Shown here one piece after another: positions 47,796 through 59,250 of a DNA stretch of 64,000 nucleotides (the first letter of the stretch is position 1; each line of letters begins with the position of its first letter). The DNA comes from Welwitschia mirabilis (taxonomy: Eukaryota > Gnetophyta > Gnetopsida > Welwitschiales): positions 146,644,650-146,708,649 of the forward strand of contig JBOZIK010000001.1 in assembly GCA_051453625.1 (NCBI GenBank). Reading direction: 5' to 3'. The notes beneath the pieces are model-generated. The model searched no databases. It saw only the letters and a program-made list of their open reading frames with translations, and had not been told where the DNA came from. The position numbers were made by a program, and so were the translations under genes.

Positions 47796-48585
47796 NNNNN
47801 NNNNNNNNNNNNNNNNNNNNNNNNNNNNNNNNNNNNNNNNNNNNNNNNNNNNNNNNNNNNNNNNNNNNNNNNNNNNNNNNNNNNNNNNNNNNNNNNNNNN
47901 NNNNNNNNNNNNNNNNNNNNNNNNNNNNNNNNNNNNNNNNNNNNNNNNNNNNNNNNNNNNNNNNNNNNNNNNNNNNNNNNNNNNNNNNNNNNNNNNNNNN
48001 NNNNNNNNNNNNNNNNNNNNNNNNNNNNNNNNNNNNNNNNNNNNNNNNNNNNNNNNNNNNNNNNNNNNNNNNNNNNNNNNNNNNNNNNNNNNNNNNNNNN
48101 NNNNNNNNNNNNNNNNNNNNNNNNNNNNNNNNNNNNNNNNNNNNNNNNNNNNNNNNNNNNNNNNNNNNNNNNNNNNNNNNNNNNNNNNNNNNNNNNNNNN
48201 NNNNNNNNNNNNNNNNNNNNNNNNNNNNNNNNNNNNNNNNNNNNNNNNNNNNNNNNNNNNNNNNNNNNNNNNNNNNNNNNNNNNNNNNNNNNNNNNNNNN
48301 NNNNNNNNNNNNNNNNNNNNNNNNNNNNNNNNNNNNNNNNNNNNNNNNNNNNNNNNNNNNNNNNNNNNNNNNNNNNNNNNNNNNNNNNNNNNNNNNNNNN
48401 NNNNNNNNNNNNNNNNNNNNNNNNNNNNNNNNNNNNNNNNNNNNNNNNNNNNNNNNNNNNNNNNNNNNNNNNNNNNNNNNNNNNNNNNNNNNNNNNNNNN
48501 NNNNNNNNNNNNNNNNNNNNNNNNNNNNNNNNNNNNNNNNNNNNNNNNNNNNNNNNNNNNNNNNNNNNNNNNNNNNNNNNNNNNN
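47796..48585. other. Assembly gap, 790 N
   Basis: The size is non-round and nearly equal to the 787-N gap at 49854. Open frames of about 290 codons drawn here are artefacts of N. Confidence 0.95.
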
Positions 48586-48588
48586 AAT

Positions 48589-48628
48589 TTCTTTTCTTTC
48601 TTTCTTTTTTTTTCTTTCTTTTTCTTTT
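48589..48628. repeat. (CTTT)n-like microsatellite
   Basis: About 40 bases of TTTC/TTTCTTT units border the 790-N gap. Simple repeats commonly end contigs. Confidence 0.85.
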
Positions 48629-49563
48629 AATACATAAATTCTACATGACCAAATACTCATAAGAATAAAAGTAAAGTTAGGTGATAAATAACAAGGAAGA
48701 ACATGTTAAAATAACTAATTAGTCATACCATTGAAACAAAATAAAAGAATTAAGGCATCTTCCTTCAAAATAAAGTTCACAGACATATGAATGTCTGAAG
48801 ATTAGATGAATTCAATCTTATCATTTAAAATGCCCAAGTAAAATATTTACTAACATCGTAACTTTATAAGTAAATACATAAGTCAAATTCAAGATACTCA
48901 AGTGATAGCATGACATTTACCAAAAAAATTGGCTAAAGAAGAATTTAGATAACGGTAAGGGGAAAATTCAAACACAAGTGCTTCTATCATGTTCAAGGTT
49001 AATCAATGAATATTTCAATGATTCTTAACCTTTTCATCATTAAGTTCTGAATTTCCCAAGTGTTCAAGTTGGATATTTCAACTGATCCATTTTAAGATGT
49101 ATTTTTTTTAAAAGATAAGAACTTAATCATTTGAGAAGTTAAACTAGTTATGTAAAAAGTGCACTCAAGTATTGTATTTTTTGAAAAAATAAGGAAAAAC
49201 AAAATAGAAACCAATTGATGAAACATAAAAGATATACAATAATTTTAGAGTAAAATCAATTGGAGATAAAGAACGAAAAATGATAAAACTTTGAGAGCGC
49301 ATATTTCATAATTTAAAAAAGAGATAAAAAAGTGATAAATTTCATTGAAAAATAATCTCTTATTGAAATATTACAAATTATGAGTATCATGATATAATTC
49401 ATTCAAGGTAAAACTCAATGAATGGATCTAAGAAGTGTATAAGGGATTTGAAGAATGTTTAATGAGATTGAAAATCTCCTTAAGGTTTAACTCTAAGAAT
49501 GGATTATTATTAAGAAGATAAGCCTTACCCAAATTTAAAAGTCCAAGATAGTCCAAGTCAAAT

Positions 49564-50716
49564 TGTTGCGGTGCGAATTTATGCAATCTTGAAATCCTTA
49601 GATAAACCTGTAAATGATATAACTTGTAAAAAGGCACATGCTAGTATAGACGGGAGTTCACCCGAATTTCGTAATCCCAACGAAGGCACTAGGCTCAGAG
49701 CTAGAGAATTGATTTCCAATAGTAGTTTTTGGTATTTTATCTTTTACTAACTGAAAGTAAATAACAAAGTAAATGTAATGCAAAATGAATGATGAAATGC
49801 AAGTAGATGGAAATGGAAATGAGATTCTACTTAGATCCTAATCCTTCTGTCACNNNNNNNNNNNNNNNNNNNNNNNNNNNNNNNNNNNNNNNNNNNNNNN
49901 NNNNNNNNNNNNNNNNNNNNNNNNNNNNNNNNNNNNNNNNNNNNNNNNNNNNNNNNNNNNNNNNNNNNNNNNNNNNNNNNNNNNNNNNNNNNNNNNNNNN
50001 NNNNNNNNNNNNNNNNNNNNNNNNNNNNNNNNNNNNNNNNNNNNNNNNNNNNNNNNNNNNNNNNNNNNNNNNNNNNNNNNNNNNNNNNNNNNNNNNNNNN
50101 NNNNNNNNNNNNNNNNNNNNNNNNNNNNNNNNNNNNNNNNNNNNNNNNNNNNNNNNNNNNNNNNNNNNNNNNNNNNNNNNNNNNNNNNNNNNNNNNNNNN
50201 NNNNNNNNNNNNNNNNNNNNNNNNNNNNNNNNNNNNNNNNNNNNNNNNNNNNNNNNNNNNNNNNNNNNNNNNNNNNNNNNNNNNNNNNNNNNNNNNNNNN
50301 NNNNNNNNNNNNNNNNNNNNNNNNNNNNNNNNNNNNNNNNNNNNNNNNNNNNNNNNNNNNNNNNNNNNNNNNNNNNNNNNNNNNNNNNNNNNNNNNNNNN
50401 NNNNNNNNNNNNNNNNNNNNNNNNNNNNNNNNNNNNNNNNNNNNNNNNNNNNNNNNNNNNNNNNNNNNNNNNNNNNNNNNNNNNNNNNNNNNNNNNNNNN
50501 NNNNNNNNNNNNNNNNNNNNNNNNNNNNNNNNNNNNNNNNNNNNNNNNNNNNNNNNNNNNNNNNNNNNNNNNNNNNNNNNNNNNNNNNNNNNNNNNNNNN
50601 NNNNNNNNNNNNNNNNNNNNNNNNNNNNNNNNNNNNNNNNTCCTCAAGTAGTAAAAATTGGTCTTCTTCACCTTTAGTCCTCCTTCAATATGCTAAATAT
50701 CAGAACATGCCTGATA
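49564..50716 (+). mobile_element. Inverted-repeat family, fragment C (gap inside)
   Basis: The 5' end is intact (TGTTGCGGTGCGAATTTATG), and 49641-49853 matches fragment B colinearly. After the gap, 50641-50716 matches B from 46623 (AAGTAGT, then CTTTAGTCCTCCTTCAATAT) and then diverges near 50716, losing about the last 150 bases. Alignment to B predicts about 849 missing bases, against 787 N. Combining B and C gives a full length of about 1.36 kb. The left flank differs from that of fragment A, fixing the 5' end. Confidence 0.72.
49854..50640. other. Assembly gap, 787 N, within fragment C
   Basis: Both edges lie in the same repeat copy. The estimated gap size agrees within about 60 bases with the interior predicted from fragment B. 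Confidence 0.95.
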
Positions 50717-50904
50717 TTTGAGTGCATGTCCTAAATACAATACAATACAAAAAACATATGATGACCCATGTCAATTCCTAATCAATATTGATTTATTTTT
50801 ACATCTTAGGGAGACCAATTACTAATAGACTCTATTTAATAATATTAAAAATAACACTCATAGAAAATGTGAGAAACTAGTTCTGCCATCTTGTCCATCA
50901 TCCC

Positions 50905-51970
50905 ATCACTTTATGAGATCAAATGGAAAAAGCATTTCTTGACAGATACCTTACAAACAACAAAGTTCAAGGCCTTAGAAAAAGGATCACTGGTTTTATA
51001 CAGCTAAAGAAAAAGGACTATGTCACATATTTTAAGAGTTTCTTATCTTATGTTACTAGATATCAAGTAAATAATATTGAAGACTAGAATTTGAAAGGTT
51101 ACTCTGTAGAAATCTCCTACATAAAAATCTTCAAGTGGTAGACTTTGCTTAGAAGGGAAATATTATGGAAGTCCCATTAGATCAATATTGGTCAAAATTA
51201 TAATCTTATGAGAATAAAGTAAATTATGGTATATAATAAAAGATGAAACACCCATGTTAAAAGATAATCAAGATAAATGAAAAGCATCAAGATGAGTGAA
51301 GAAGCCTTTATAGTCAAACAAGCCTTAAAGAAATCATTGAAAACTATAATAAAGACATTAGAAAAAGTAGAAGGATCTAAAATTAGGAAAAAATAATAAT
51401 AAAACAAAGGAATAAACCATTATTAAAAAAAGAGTATCTACTTTGTCAAGATTTTGATCATGAGGTGGAAAATTTTCTTGCTCTCCTTTTTTATTAGAAC
51501 AATGTATATGAGTAGCTATGTGTGCTCAATAAAATGAATTAAAATCCATAACCTAAAATATCTTAAGGTCTTAAAAATAATTTTAATATATTTCAAAAAC
51601 TTATGAGGCTAGATTTTTTGGAAATAATACATGGCATTATCCACAAATGCAAATCCATCTATCTTTTCCTCTTATAATCAACCAACTACCTCTACCTGGA
51701 AACCCCCACCTGGCCCTCTTCAAATTAACTTAAAGTATTTATAATAAAAAATGAAAAATAATTTCACAAATTTAGGACAAGCTATGACACAAGCCAATGA
51801 GAACCTATATAAGCTTATAGGGCTAATGCAATAAACATTGTACTCCAACATAAGAAACATTAAGGCCTTAACTTCAATCAGCCATCCAAACCCAAATCAG
51901 ATCAAATATTCGAAATCCAAAACTAGAAGTGGAGTAAGGAAAGGGAGTGATTTAAATAAGGAGATAGAAA
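50905..51970 (+). pseudogene. Decayed gag, Athila/Tat-like gypsy
   Basis: The first block, EKAFLDRYLTNNKVQGLRKR, starts near 50930. It continues TGFIQLKKKDYVTYFKSFLS, matching the F-L-x-R-F-x-P-x-x-K-x-x-x-L-R-x-x-I-x-x-F retrotransposon gag helix. About 450 bases later comes a Tyr/Asn/Pro-rich tail (NANPSIFSSYNQPTTSTWKP, 51645 on) and ANENLYKLIGLMQ, as in Athila gags before the TLRSG motif (here KTRSG near 51922). The start lies close to the end of fragment C, and no 5' LTR or primer site is seen, so the 5' end is missing. Confidence 0.7.
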
Positions 51971-52279
51971 TAAAAGAAATTTAACTACTAGAAGGTAAAA
52001 AGAAAAATATCCAAGAAGAAAAAGTAGAAACCTAAACATGATAATGCCAACCATAGAACAACCACCTTTTGCCAAAAGATTAAGACAAAATGAGGAGGAT
52101 TTGAGTCTTAAGTTAGAAATCATTTTGAACGAATAATCTTTACATATACCTTTTTGGAAACTCTTTAGGGATAATAAAAACTATGAGAAGGAATTTAGAT
52201 ACTTAGTGAAGAGAAATCGTAAAAAAAAGCTTCTTGAAAGAAGTTATTTAGATGATGAATGATCCTTGTAACTTTGCCA

Positions 52280-52700
52280 ACAAAGCTAAAAGTATAAGGA
52301 TTCAGGGGTAATAACCTTAAATTTTATTTAAAGGGCACTTTTAGATTAAGACACTATTTATTCAATTGGAAAGTAAGTGTAAATAGGATGCCTAAACATA
52401 TTATGAAAAGACTTAAACTATAAAGCCACTTGTAGCCTACTAATGCTATCTTCAAAATGGCAGATGGCTCTCTTAAAAGGGCTATAGGTGTGATAAAAGA
52501 CTTAGTAATATAGGTTGACAAAGGATTCTATCCAACTAATTTTGTAGTACTAGAAGTAAAAAAAAGCAATGGTTATCCTTTAATTATAGGAAGGGCATTA
52601 TTTACAACTACAAATGGAGTTATTAATACCAGAAATGGTATTTTTCATTTGTAATTTAGGAGTGAAAAGTTTGATTTAAAGGTTTGAGATGTAACTAAAA
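52280..52700 (+). pseudogene. Decayed aspartic protease, Athila/Tat-like
   Basis: VNRMPKHIMKRLKL (near 52382-52425) corresponds to the N-L-M-P-x-x-x-x-x-x-L-G-L block just after the catalytic D-x-G-A. The catalytic triad itself is not readable. FKMADGSLKRAIGVIKDLV and FYPTNFVVLEVKKSNGYPLI (52449-52585) follow, then GRALFTTTNGVINTRNG. These are the flap and C-terminal blocks (L-A-D-x-S, F-P-x-D-F-x-V-L, P-I-I-L-G-R-P-F-L). With the active site lost it cannot work. Confidence 0.72.
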
Positions 52701-53269
52701 AAAGTCAAGAATGGATTGAATAGAGGAAGAATGTATATAACTTGAGCTATATAGGAACCTATTACTTTCTTAAGAATAAGAGTAAAGAGAGACTCCTTTT
52801 GATAATGGGGGAACCAAATTATTATTGCTGGACATCTCCATAATTAGAAATACTTGAAGACTACTTAGATTCCTCTAATTCATGTGAGCTACATTGTGAT
52901 TTAAAAGCTGGAAATAAACAAGAGTAGTAACTTATTCCAACTTTTGAAGAAATTTCTATAAAGGATATGATAAGAGTCCTTTCAAAATTTACCTAGTATT
53001 TGAGTAAGAAAGAAGAGAATATAGACCTATAAATTCAATAAGAAAAGAGACCGATAGAACTTTAGTTAAAGGAATTATCCTAGCACCTCAAATTTGTATT
53101 TATGGATGAAAACATGACTTAGCCTTTAGTGATAAGTTCCAAATTAAATGCTAAATATGAAGAAAATCTTATTTCATTATTATAAAAGAGATCTAAAGCA
53201 TTTGATTAAACTAATAGAGACTTGATATGTGTTCCTCCACATATAGTATAATACAAACTCTATTTAGAG

Positions 53270-53830
53270 GATAGGGTAAAACATATACATCAACCCTAAA
53301 TAAGATTAAACCTAGTCTTAAAATATGTTGTAAAGAAAGAGATCATTAAAATAATGGATGAAAATATCATTTATCCCATTGCTGATAGTGAGTGGTTAAG
53401 TTCAATAAAAGTTATTCTTAAGAAAGGAAATAAATTAAGGATTTGTATAAACTTCCAAGGACTCAATCAAGTTACAAATAAAGATCATTTTCCTTTGTCA
53501 TTTCTTAATCTAGTACTTAATAAAATACAAGGGCATAATTTTTACTATTTCTTAGATGGATATAGTGGTTGTAATCAAATTTACGTTGCCCAGAAGATTA
53601 ATCTTTGAGAACCTTCACTTCATCTTTTGACATCTATGCATTTTAAAGGATTCCATTTGGATTTTGTAATGCGCTAGGTACTTTTCAAAGAGCTATGCAA
53701 GGTATTTTTATAAATATGCTTGATGATTTTATAGAAGTTTTCATGAATGATTTTTTAGTATGGGGTGACTCATTTGAGCAAACAATTTTACACATATAAA
53801 AGATCTTAAGTAGATGTATTGAGAGTAAAT
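53270..53830 (+). pseudogene. Decayed RT, Athila/Tat-like gypsy
   Basis: VVKKEIIKIMDENIIYPIAD leads into the open frame 53354-53608. Its blocks are SEWLSSIKVILKKGNKLRIC, INFQGLNQVTNKDHFPLSFL and YFLDGYSGCNQIYVA. The DGYSGYNQI-type block and YPI-x-DS-x-W mark the Athila/Tat side of gypsy and contrast with D-L-x-S-x-Y-H in element B. After a frameshift come FCNALGTFQRAMQGIF and FIEVFMNDFLV; the catalytic DD is ND at 53739-53753. The insert common in Athila between KK-G and W-R-V-C-I is absent. Confidence 0.82.
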
Positions 53831-53879
53831 TAAAATTAAACTAAGAGAAATATTTATTTATGCTTATTAAAGGTGTAGT

Positions 53880-54560
53880 TTTGGGCCATATTGTTTTCAA
53901 AGAGAGCATAGAGATGGACCCCTCCAAAATTTAGAACCTTTTAACTCTCTTAAACAAGTAAGATCATTCATTGGATTTGTAAGATTTTATAGAATATTTA
54001 TTGAAGGTTATTCAAAGATTTATAAAACCTTACACGATTTGTTAGAAAAAGATGCACATTTCAACTAGGCTTATAGCCACTAACAAGAATTTAAAACCCT
54101 CAAGAAAAAAATTAATGACTACTCCTACGTTAGAAGATCCTAATTGGCACTTTAATTTTGAATTAATGATAAATGTCAGTAATTTTTCAATAGGAGCTAT
54201 TTTAGAATAGAAAACTAACAAAAAAAATCATGTTGTTACTTACTTTAGTAGAATACTAAATTTAGCTCAAACCAATTATTTAACCACCGAGAGAGAGCTA
54301 CTAGCCATTATGGTATCATTGGATAAATTTATACATTATCTTGTTGGTTTTTTACACTAATATTCACATAGATCATGTAGACATTAAATATACGTTGTAT
54401 AAATCCCAATTAAATTCTCAAGTTTTGAGGTGGATTCTCCTTTTATAGGAGGTTGATATCTCAATTTTTAATAGGAAAGAAAATGAAAATACAATGGCTG
54501 ATTATCTTTCTTGCTTATTAATAAAATCTAAAACACAAGATGATGAATCTTATAACTAAT
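53880..54560 (+). pseudogene. Decayed RNase H region, Athila/Tat-like
   Basis: LGHIVFKESIEMDPSKI starts near 53881. FIGFVRFYRIFIEGYSKI follows, and later TTERELLAIM near 54287. The end reads VLRWILLL, a stop in place of Gln, EVDISIFNRKENENTMADYL and SCL near 54424-54520. This is the connection/RNase H order with the A-D-x-L-S-R-L terminus. Several stops fit C-to-T change of CAG or TGG codons. Confidence 0.72.
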
Positions 54561-54589
54561 TTTCCAAATGAATACATCTTCTCTTGTCA

Positions 54590-55950
54590 AACTTCTAATA
54601 CATCCTATAAAGACCCTTGGCATGCTGATATTTATAATTATTTATTATGTCATTAAACTCTTAGATATTGGACACCCAATGAATGAAAGTATCTATACAC
54701 CAAATTCCTAGATACTTTTGGATCTCATTGTATTTGTTCAAAAGATGTACAAATTACATCATTAGAAGATGCATACTAGAATGGTAACAAGAAGAAATAT
54801 TACAACTTTATCATGAAGAGGTAGGAAGAGGGCACTTTGATGGGAGAAAAATAGCTATTAAGGTTTTGCATGCAAGTTTTTATTAGCCTTCTTTATTTAA
54901 AGATGCTTATGAATTTGTAAAAAAATGTGATAAATGTGAACATTATAGAGGAGTTACGAGGAAAGATCAAATGTTACTCTAACTGATAATAGAATTTGAA
55001 CCATTTAAGTATTAGGACATTGATTTTATTATCTCTCTAAGTCCTCCCTCATTTCAGAAATCTTAAATTTTAGTAGCTATAGATTACATGATGAAATGAA
55101 TTGAAGCTATAGCCATCAGTTCCAGTGATGTTAAACTTGTTTGCAAATTTTTAAAAAGTAATATTCTAAGTAGGCTTGGATTCCCTTGCATTTTAATTTT
55201 TAATCAAGAAACAAATTTTAGTAACAAAATAGTAAAAAAGTACTTATGGAAAATAGCATCCAACATAGGGTAGAAAATGCATATCACAGCAATCAAATGG
55301 GTTAATTGAAAGAACAAATGGAGAGCTAAAAAATATACTACAATAAGTGACCAATGCCCATAGAACAAATTGGAGTCTTAAATTAGATGAGGTATTATGG
55401 GTCTATTATCTTATGTTACAAACTACATTGGGTTTTACTCCCTACAGACTTATTTATGGGAAGAAATGTATCTTACCTATGAGCCTGGTTCATAACTCTC
55501 ATAAAAATTTATCTAGAATTAATCTTGCTAATGAACAAAAAGTCTAGATAAAATAATAGAATAACTACATGAACTAGATGAGAAAAGGAACCAAGCATTA
55601 AATTGATAACTTATTGTTAAAGCCCAAATGAAGAAATACCATGATAAGAAAATCAAAAGAAAATCATTCAAAAAAGAAGAATTTATGCTTCTATTTTATT
55701 CTAGACTAAGTAATATTCATAACAAGTTAATATCAAGGTTGTAGAATCCCTATATTATCATAAAACAATACACTAATAGATTGATTTCCATTGCAAATCT
55801 TAACAAAAATAACATTTTTATAGTGAATGGTCAATTGCTGAAGTCTTATTATCCTTATGACATTGGGAAGTAATTTTTAAATTTAATTGAGGAAATTTTT
55901 CTTGAAGAGTTAGGGCTAAAACCCTTAGATCCACCATTCATTATTGTGTA
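54590..55950 (+). pseudogene. Decayed integrase, Athila/Tat-like
   Basis: The zinc site is complete: His at 54812 and 54833, Cys at 54926 and 54935, with FYWPSLFKDAYEFVKKCDKC between. The core keeps the first Asp (VAIDYMMK at about 55074-55096). Its next Trp is TGA, and the second Asp is Asn (FNQETNF near 55200). Glu is kept in NGLIERTNGELKNIL (55308-55310). The open frame 55347-55547 has WSLKLDEVLWVYY and PYRLIYGKKC, the Athila YGK-x-C-HLPVE block. The C-terminal part continues EEFMLLFYSRLSNIHNKLI to SYYPYDI near 55865. It is near full length but inactivated. Confidence 0.84.
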
Positions 55951-56050
55951 ACTAACACTTAAAATAATCTACTATACATAACATATATAGAATATATACA
56001 CAATAAGAGTCATCTTTTAGACTTATACAACAAAAATAAAATTTGAAAAG

Positions 56051-56064
56051 AGGGGGAAATTATT
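56051..56064 (+). other. Probable polypurine tract of the Athila-like element
   Basis: AAAAGAGGGGGAAA lies about 150 bases after the end of integrase, where the tract before a 3' LTR is expected. A following LTR start is unclear; TGTTCTTAAAA at about 56077 is one candidate. Confidence 0.45.
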
Positions 56065-57580
56065 AAGTTTCAAGTGTTCTTAAAAAAACAAAAAAAGAAT
56101 AGAAATAAAAAGAGAATAAGATAAGCATGAGGTTATCATAATCCATAATAAGTAATATCAATTCGTACCATGATAGTTTAGATCTTCTAGAATTACTGTT
56201 CATAATTCTAGTGTTGAATTGTCTAAGGGCTTCAAGTACATTGGCATTTATGGATGTCAATTATGTGGTCTAAAACTCCATGAGGAGGAATTCTAGGGTC
56301 CAAACTGATGTTGTATCATCTACCAAGAGACAGTTAGCTAATAGTTCATTACTCTATCTAGGGAATACACCTATTATCGAGATGCGCTAGACTTGGAAAT
56401 GCATGTTAGTCATAAAAAGAAAAAAAACACAATCTGGTCCACTTGAAGCTATAATTCTAATAGCCCTAGTTTTCATTATTTCATTTGTTGTTTTCAACTA
56501 GAGGATAACTCTTTTTAAAAGTTGTTTTCATTATGTTTAAGGCCTACTTAGAACATAATTTCAATGATTAATGGAATTGATGTGCTCTGACATATTCAAT
56601 ATTGGTAACTCATATTCTTTAGTTACTTAACAATGCCTAAGAATAATTAATAGTTAGTCTGATTGTTCATTAAGTAATTAAATGATTTTTTAAATGGTAA
56701 TAATTAATTCTAGTTCATACCTTATTAGAACATTAATAGACAAAATCCATAAGTCATAAACACAAAAGAACAAGGAAAACATTGAAGGACAATGTAGCAT
56801 GAAAGTATCACTATTAAGTACCCCATAAAACCTTATAATTGATATTATATATACAATGTCAATTTTAAGTTTTTCTGAATGCTCTTTGCATTATTCTGAT
56901 TACAAAGTGGTACAAATGACATTATACATATAACATTGCATAACAAAATTAAACCTCCACATGGCATACTCATGGTAAATGAGATGTTTATAATAAAATT
57001 GAATTTCATTTTAATCCTAGTTAATTGCACTTGCAAATGTAGACATCATACCCTTTCTTTTAACATAAATCCACTACATAAAAATAAACACATCCTGCAA
57101 AGTTCTAGAAATTACTAGTGGTGTTTTGGATTGATGTACTAACTTTGAACTACATTTTAGCTTTATTGACTCTATCACTATCATGTATGTTTGAAATTTC
57201 TCTTCTTTTCCATTGTCTAATGCCTTTTTATTTAAGTTCTTCTTTTTATGTAGACATGCTTTTATGAAAGTAGGTTGTCTAGATAAAAGAATGCTCATCT
57301 AGTAACCAATGCCTTTTCTCTTGTAGGAAGCTTAACGCTTAATCTTTTTCTCTTTTGTATGATTATTGCAATCAAATGCTCATATGATAACCACAATGTT
57401 TTGCTTAGTGTTTCCTTTCATGGATGGATTTTTAGCATAGTAGTATGATGGTTTTACATAAACATAAATTGTTTTGAGTTAAAATCTCTATCACCAGTGA
57501 AGGATTTAAAATTTATCAGCCTCCACCAAAAAGAATCGAGGGCAGAATTGATTTGAGAATAAAGGAATTACAAGATATAA
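56065..57580. other. Probable LTR or flank, no genes
   Basis: Sequence after the polypurine tract may be the 3' LTR of the Athila-like element, but no partner LTR is available for comparison because its 5' end is missing. Overlapping sense and antisense open frames at 56845-57298 show no domain. Confidence 0.35.
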
Positions 57581-57587
57581 ATGTAGC

Positions 57588-59250
57588 ATGAAAGGAACCT
57601 TCTACCTCTTAGTCTATATGCAAGAAAGGAAACACATTAGGGTAATAAAAGTAGAAACTAACATAGGATTTACTAGTGAAAATGACAATGAAAATGATAA
57701 TTGCAAAATAACTAGTATCCCAATTAAAGGAGGCGTCTATTTAGTGAGAAGCAATAATCCACAAAAAATCCAAAAAAAGCCCTCAACCAACAAGAGCTAA
57801 CAAGAACTCCACCAGGTCAAAAGGAAAAATTAGAGAAGCTACTAAAGAAAAGAAAAACCCATTGATACTACAACTACAACAAAATATAAGACAACAAAAA
57901 AACATCTATAAGAGATGCTCGATGAAATAAAAACACCTAAACAACCATAGACCAAGGCTGAGGAAGATATTATGGATACCTTACCTAAGCAAGATATCCA
58001 ACCAATGTATAATACTAAGCTCATATTTGAAACACACCTGGAAATTCTTGACATATCTTTATAGAAAATCAAAGATATTAGAGAGGTGGTTAAATAACAT
58101 CACACCTTTATTCTAGAGTAAGAAAAACAGTAGAGACCATAGTCTCATTTGATAGAACAATAGTAATAAAGACTGTCAGAAATTCAAGATTGGAGTTTTA
58201 TAGAGAAGTATACATGATGATCATATTTTAGAAACTATGATGAGGCATATTTTACAAATTAATCAAAATGAAATGGACTTATGTCATTGAGGTAGATAGC
58301 AATTTTATCCCTTTAGAAATTAAATAATTTTATGCAAGTATGGAACTTCATTAGGAGTTGAATGATAAATTGGAAATGAAAACCAAGATTAGAGTAATAG
58401 TAAATGTAACAAAGGTGTATATATCCCCTAACATTATTGTCAACATTACTAGATTATCTAAAAACCAAAATACTAGTTAGAGAAGATCACTCATTCAAAA
58501 ATAAAACTAAAGTGATCAATGAAGTAAAGAAAACTGAGATCATAAAAAAAGGATGTAATGATTAGACTAAGTAATTTCAAATGGGACATATTTCACTCCT
58601 GCTTCATAAATTATCTTGCAAGGTTTGATAAGAAATATTTCAAGAGTTTCATAAAAATTTTTAGATTTGATACATTATATCTACTTTTTCCTAAATATTA
58701 AAGTTGAAAGGGTGGTAAACCTTCCTTAGTTTATCTTTATTAGAATCAAATGGTTTCTATTATTAAAGAAATAAAACCAACTACCATTTTTTATTTATTA
58801 AATTAAACATTTTGAGAATAAAATGTTTTTCCTAATGATGTTAGGACATCCAGTGATGCAATGATGCCTGATAATAATCTGCTAAACTCCTTTGACCTCA
58901 CATATAATGGAATAGAAAAGCTAAAATAATGAGTTCAAACTAATGTCACATTAGGCACACCATCAGTAAATGTTCATCATCTTAAAGGATCACAAAAATA
59001 TATAGAGAAACTATCCATTAAGTTGGATGACTTAACAGAGGGATTAGAGTAGGTAAAATAAAATTTAGAAGAAGAGATCAGCCAAGTCAAAAATGAACTT
59101 ACCAAGAGAATATGATCTTGGGAGTAGTGGAATAAAAATTGGGAATTAAAGGATTAATAATAGAGGTTGCAATACTTAGATCATCAAGCAGGAGGACTCT
59201 TGAAGAAGAACTCGATGATATTTACTTTTAACTTTAAATTTCCTTTAAGC
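57588..59250 (+). pseudogene. Decayed accessory ORF of an LTR element
   Basis: Starting at an open 70-codon stretch (57588-57800), broken frames continue to about 59230. Near 58286-58450 the text VDSNFIPLEIK, FYASMELH, KTKIRVIVNVTKVYISPNII resembles the plant-transposon accessory domain (V-x-x-F-Y-A-N ... V-R-G-K-x-I-x-F-S-x-x-x-I). ISRVS ... VERVVNLP follows in the expected distal region. The last part (58975-59110) is Lys/Glu/Leu-rich and could form a coiled coil (KLSIKLDDLTEGLE, NLEEEISQVKNELTKRI). The function of this protein in retroelements is unknown. Which element it belonged to is unclear. Confidence 0.42.

Larger units (their letters stand above)
46846..49563. other. AT-rich DNA with gap, no recognisable genes
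   Basis: No domain was found on either strand, and long open frames here consist of N. A CTTT microsatellite borders the gap at 48589-48628. If element B continued beyond fragment B, its integrase should be here, but I cannot see one. Confidence 0.45.

Noticed and set aside
47755-48660. Open frames of about 290 codons on both strands
   Set aside because: They consist almost wholly of unresolved bases across a 790-N gap.
49807-50721. Open frames of about 270-300 codons
   Set aside because: They cross the 787-N gap within a repeat copy; the readable ends belong to the inverted-repeat family.
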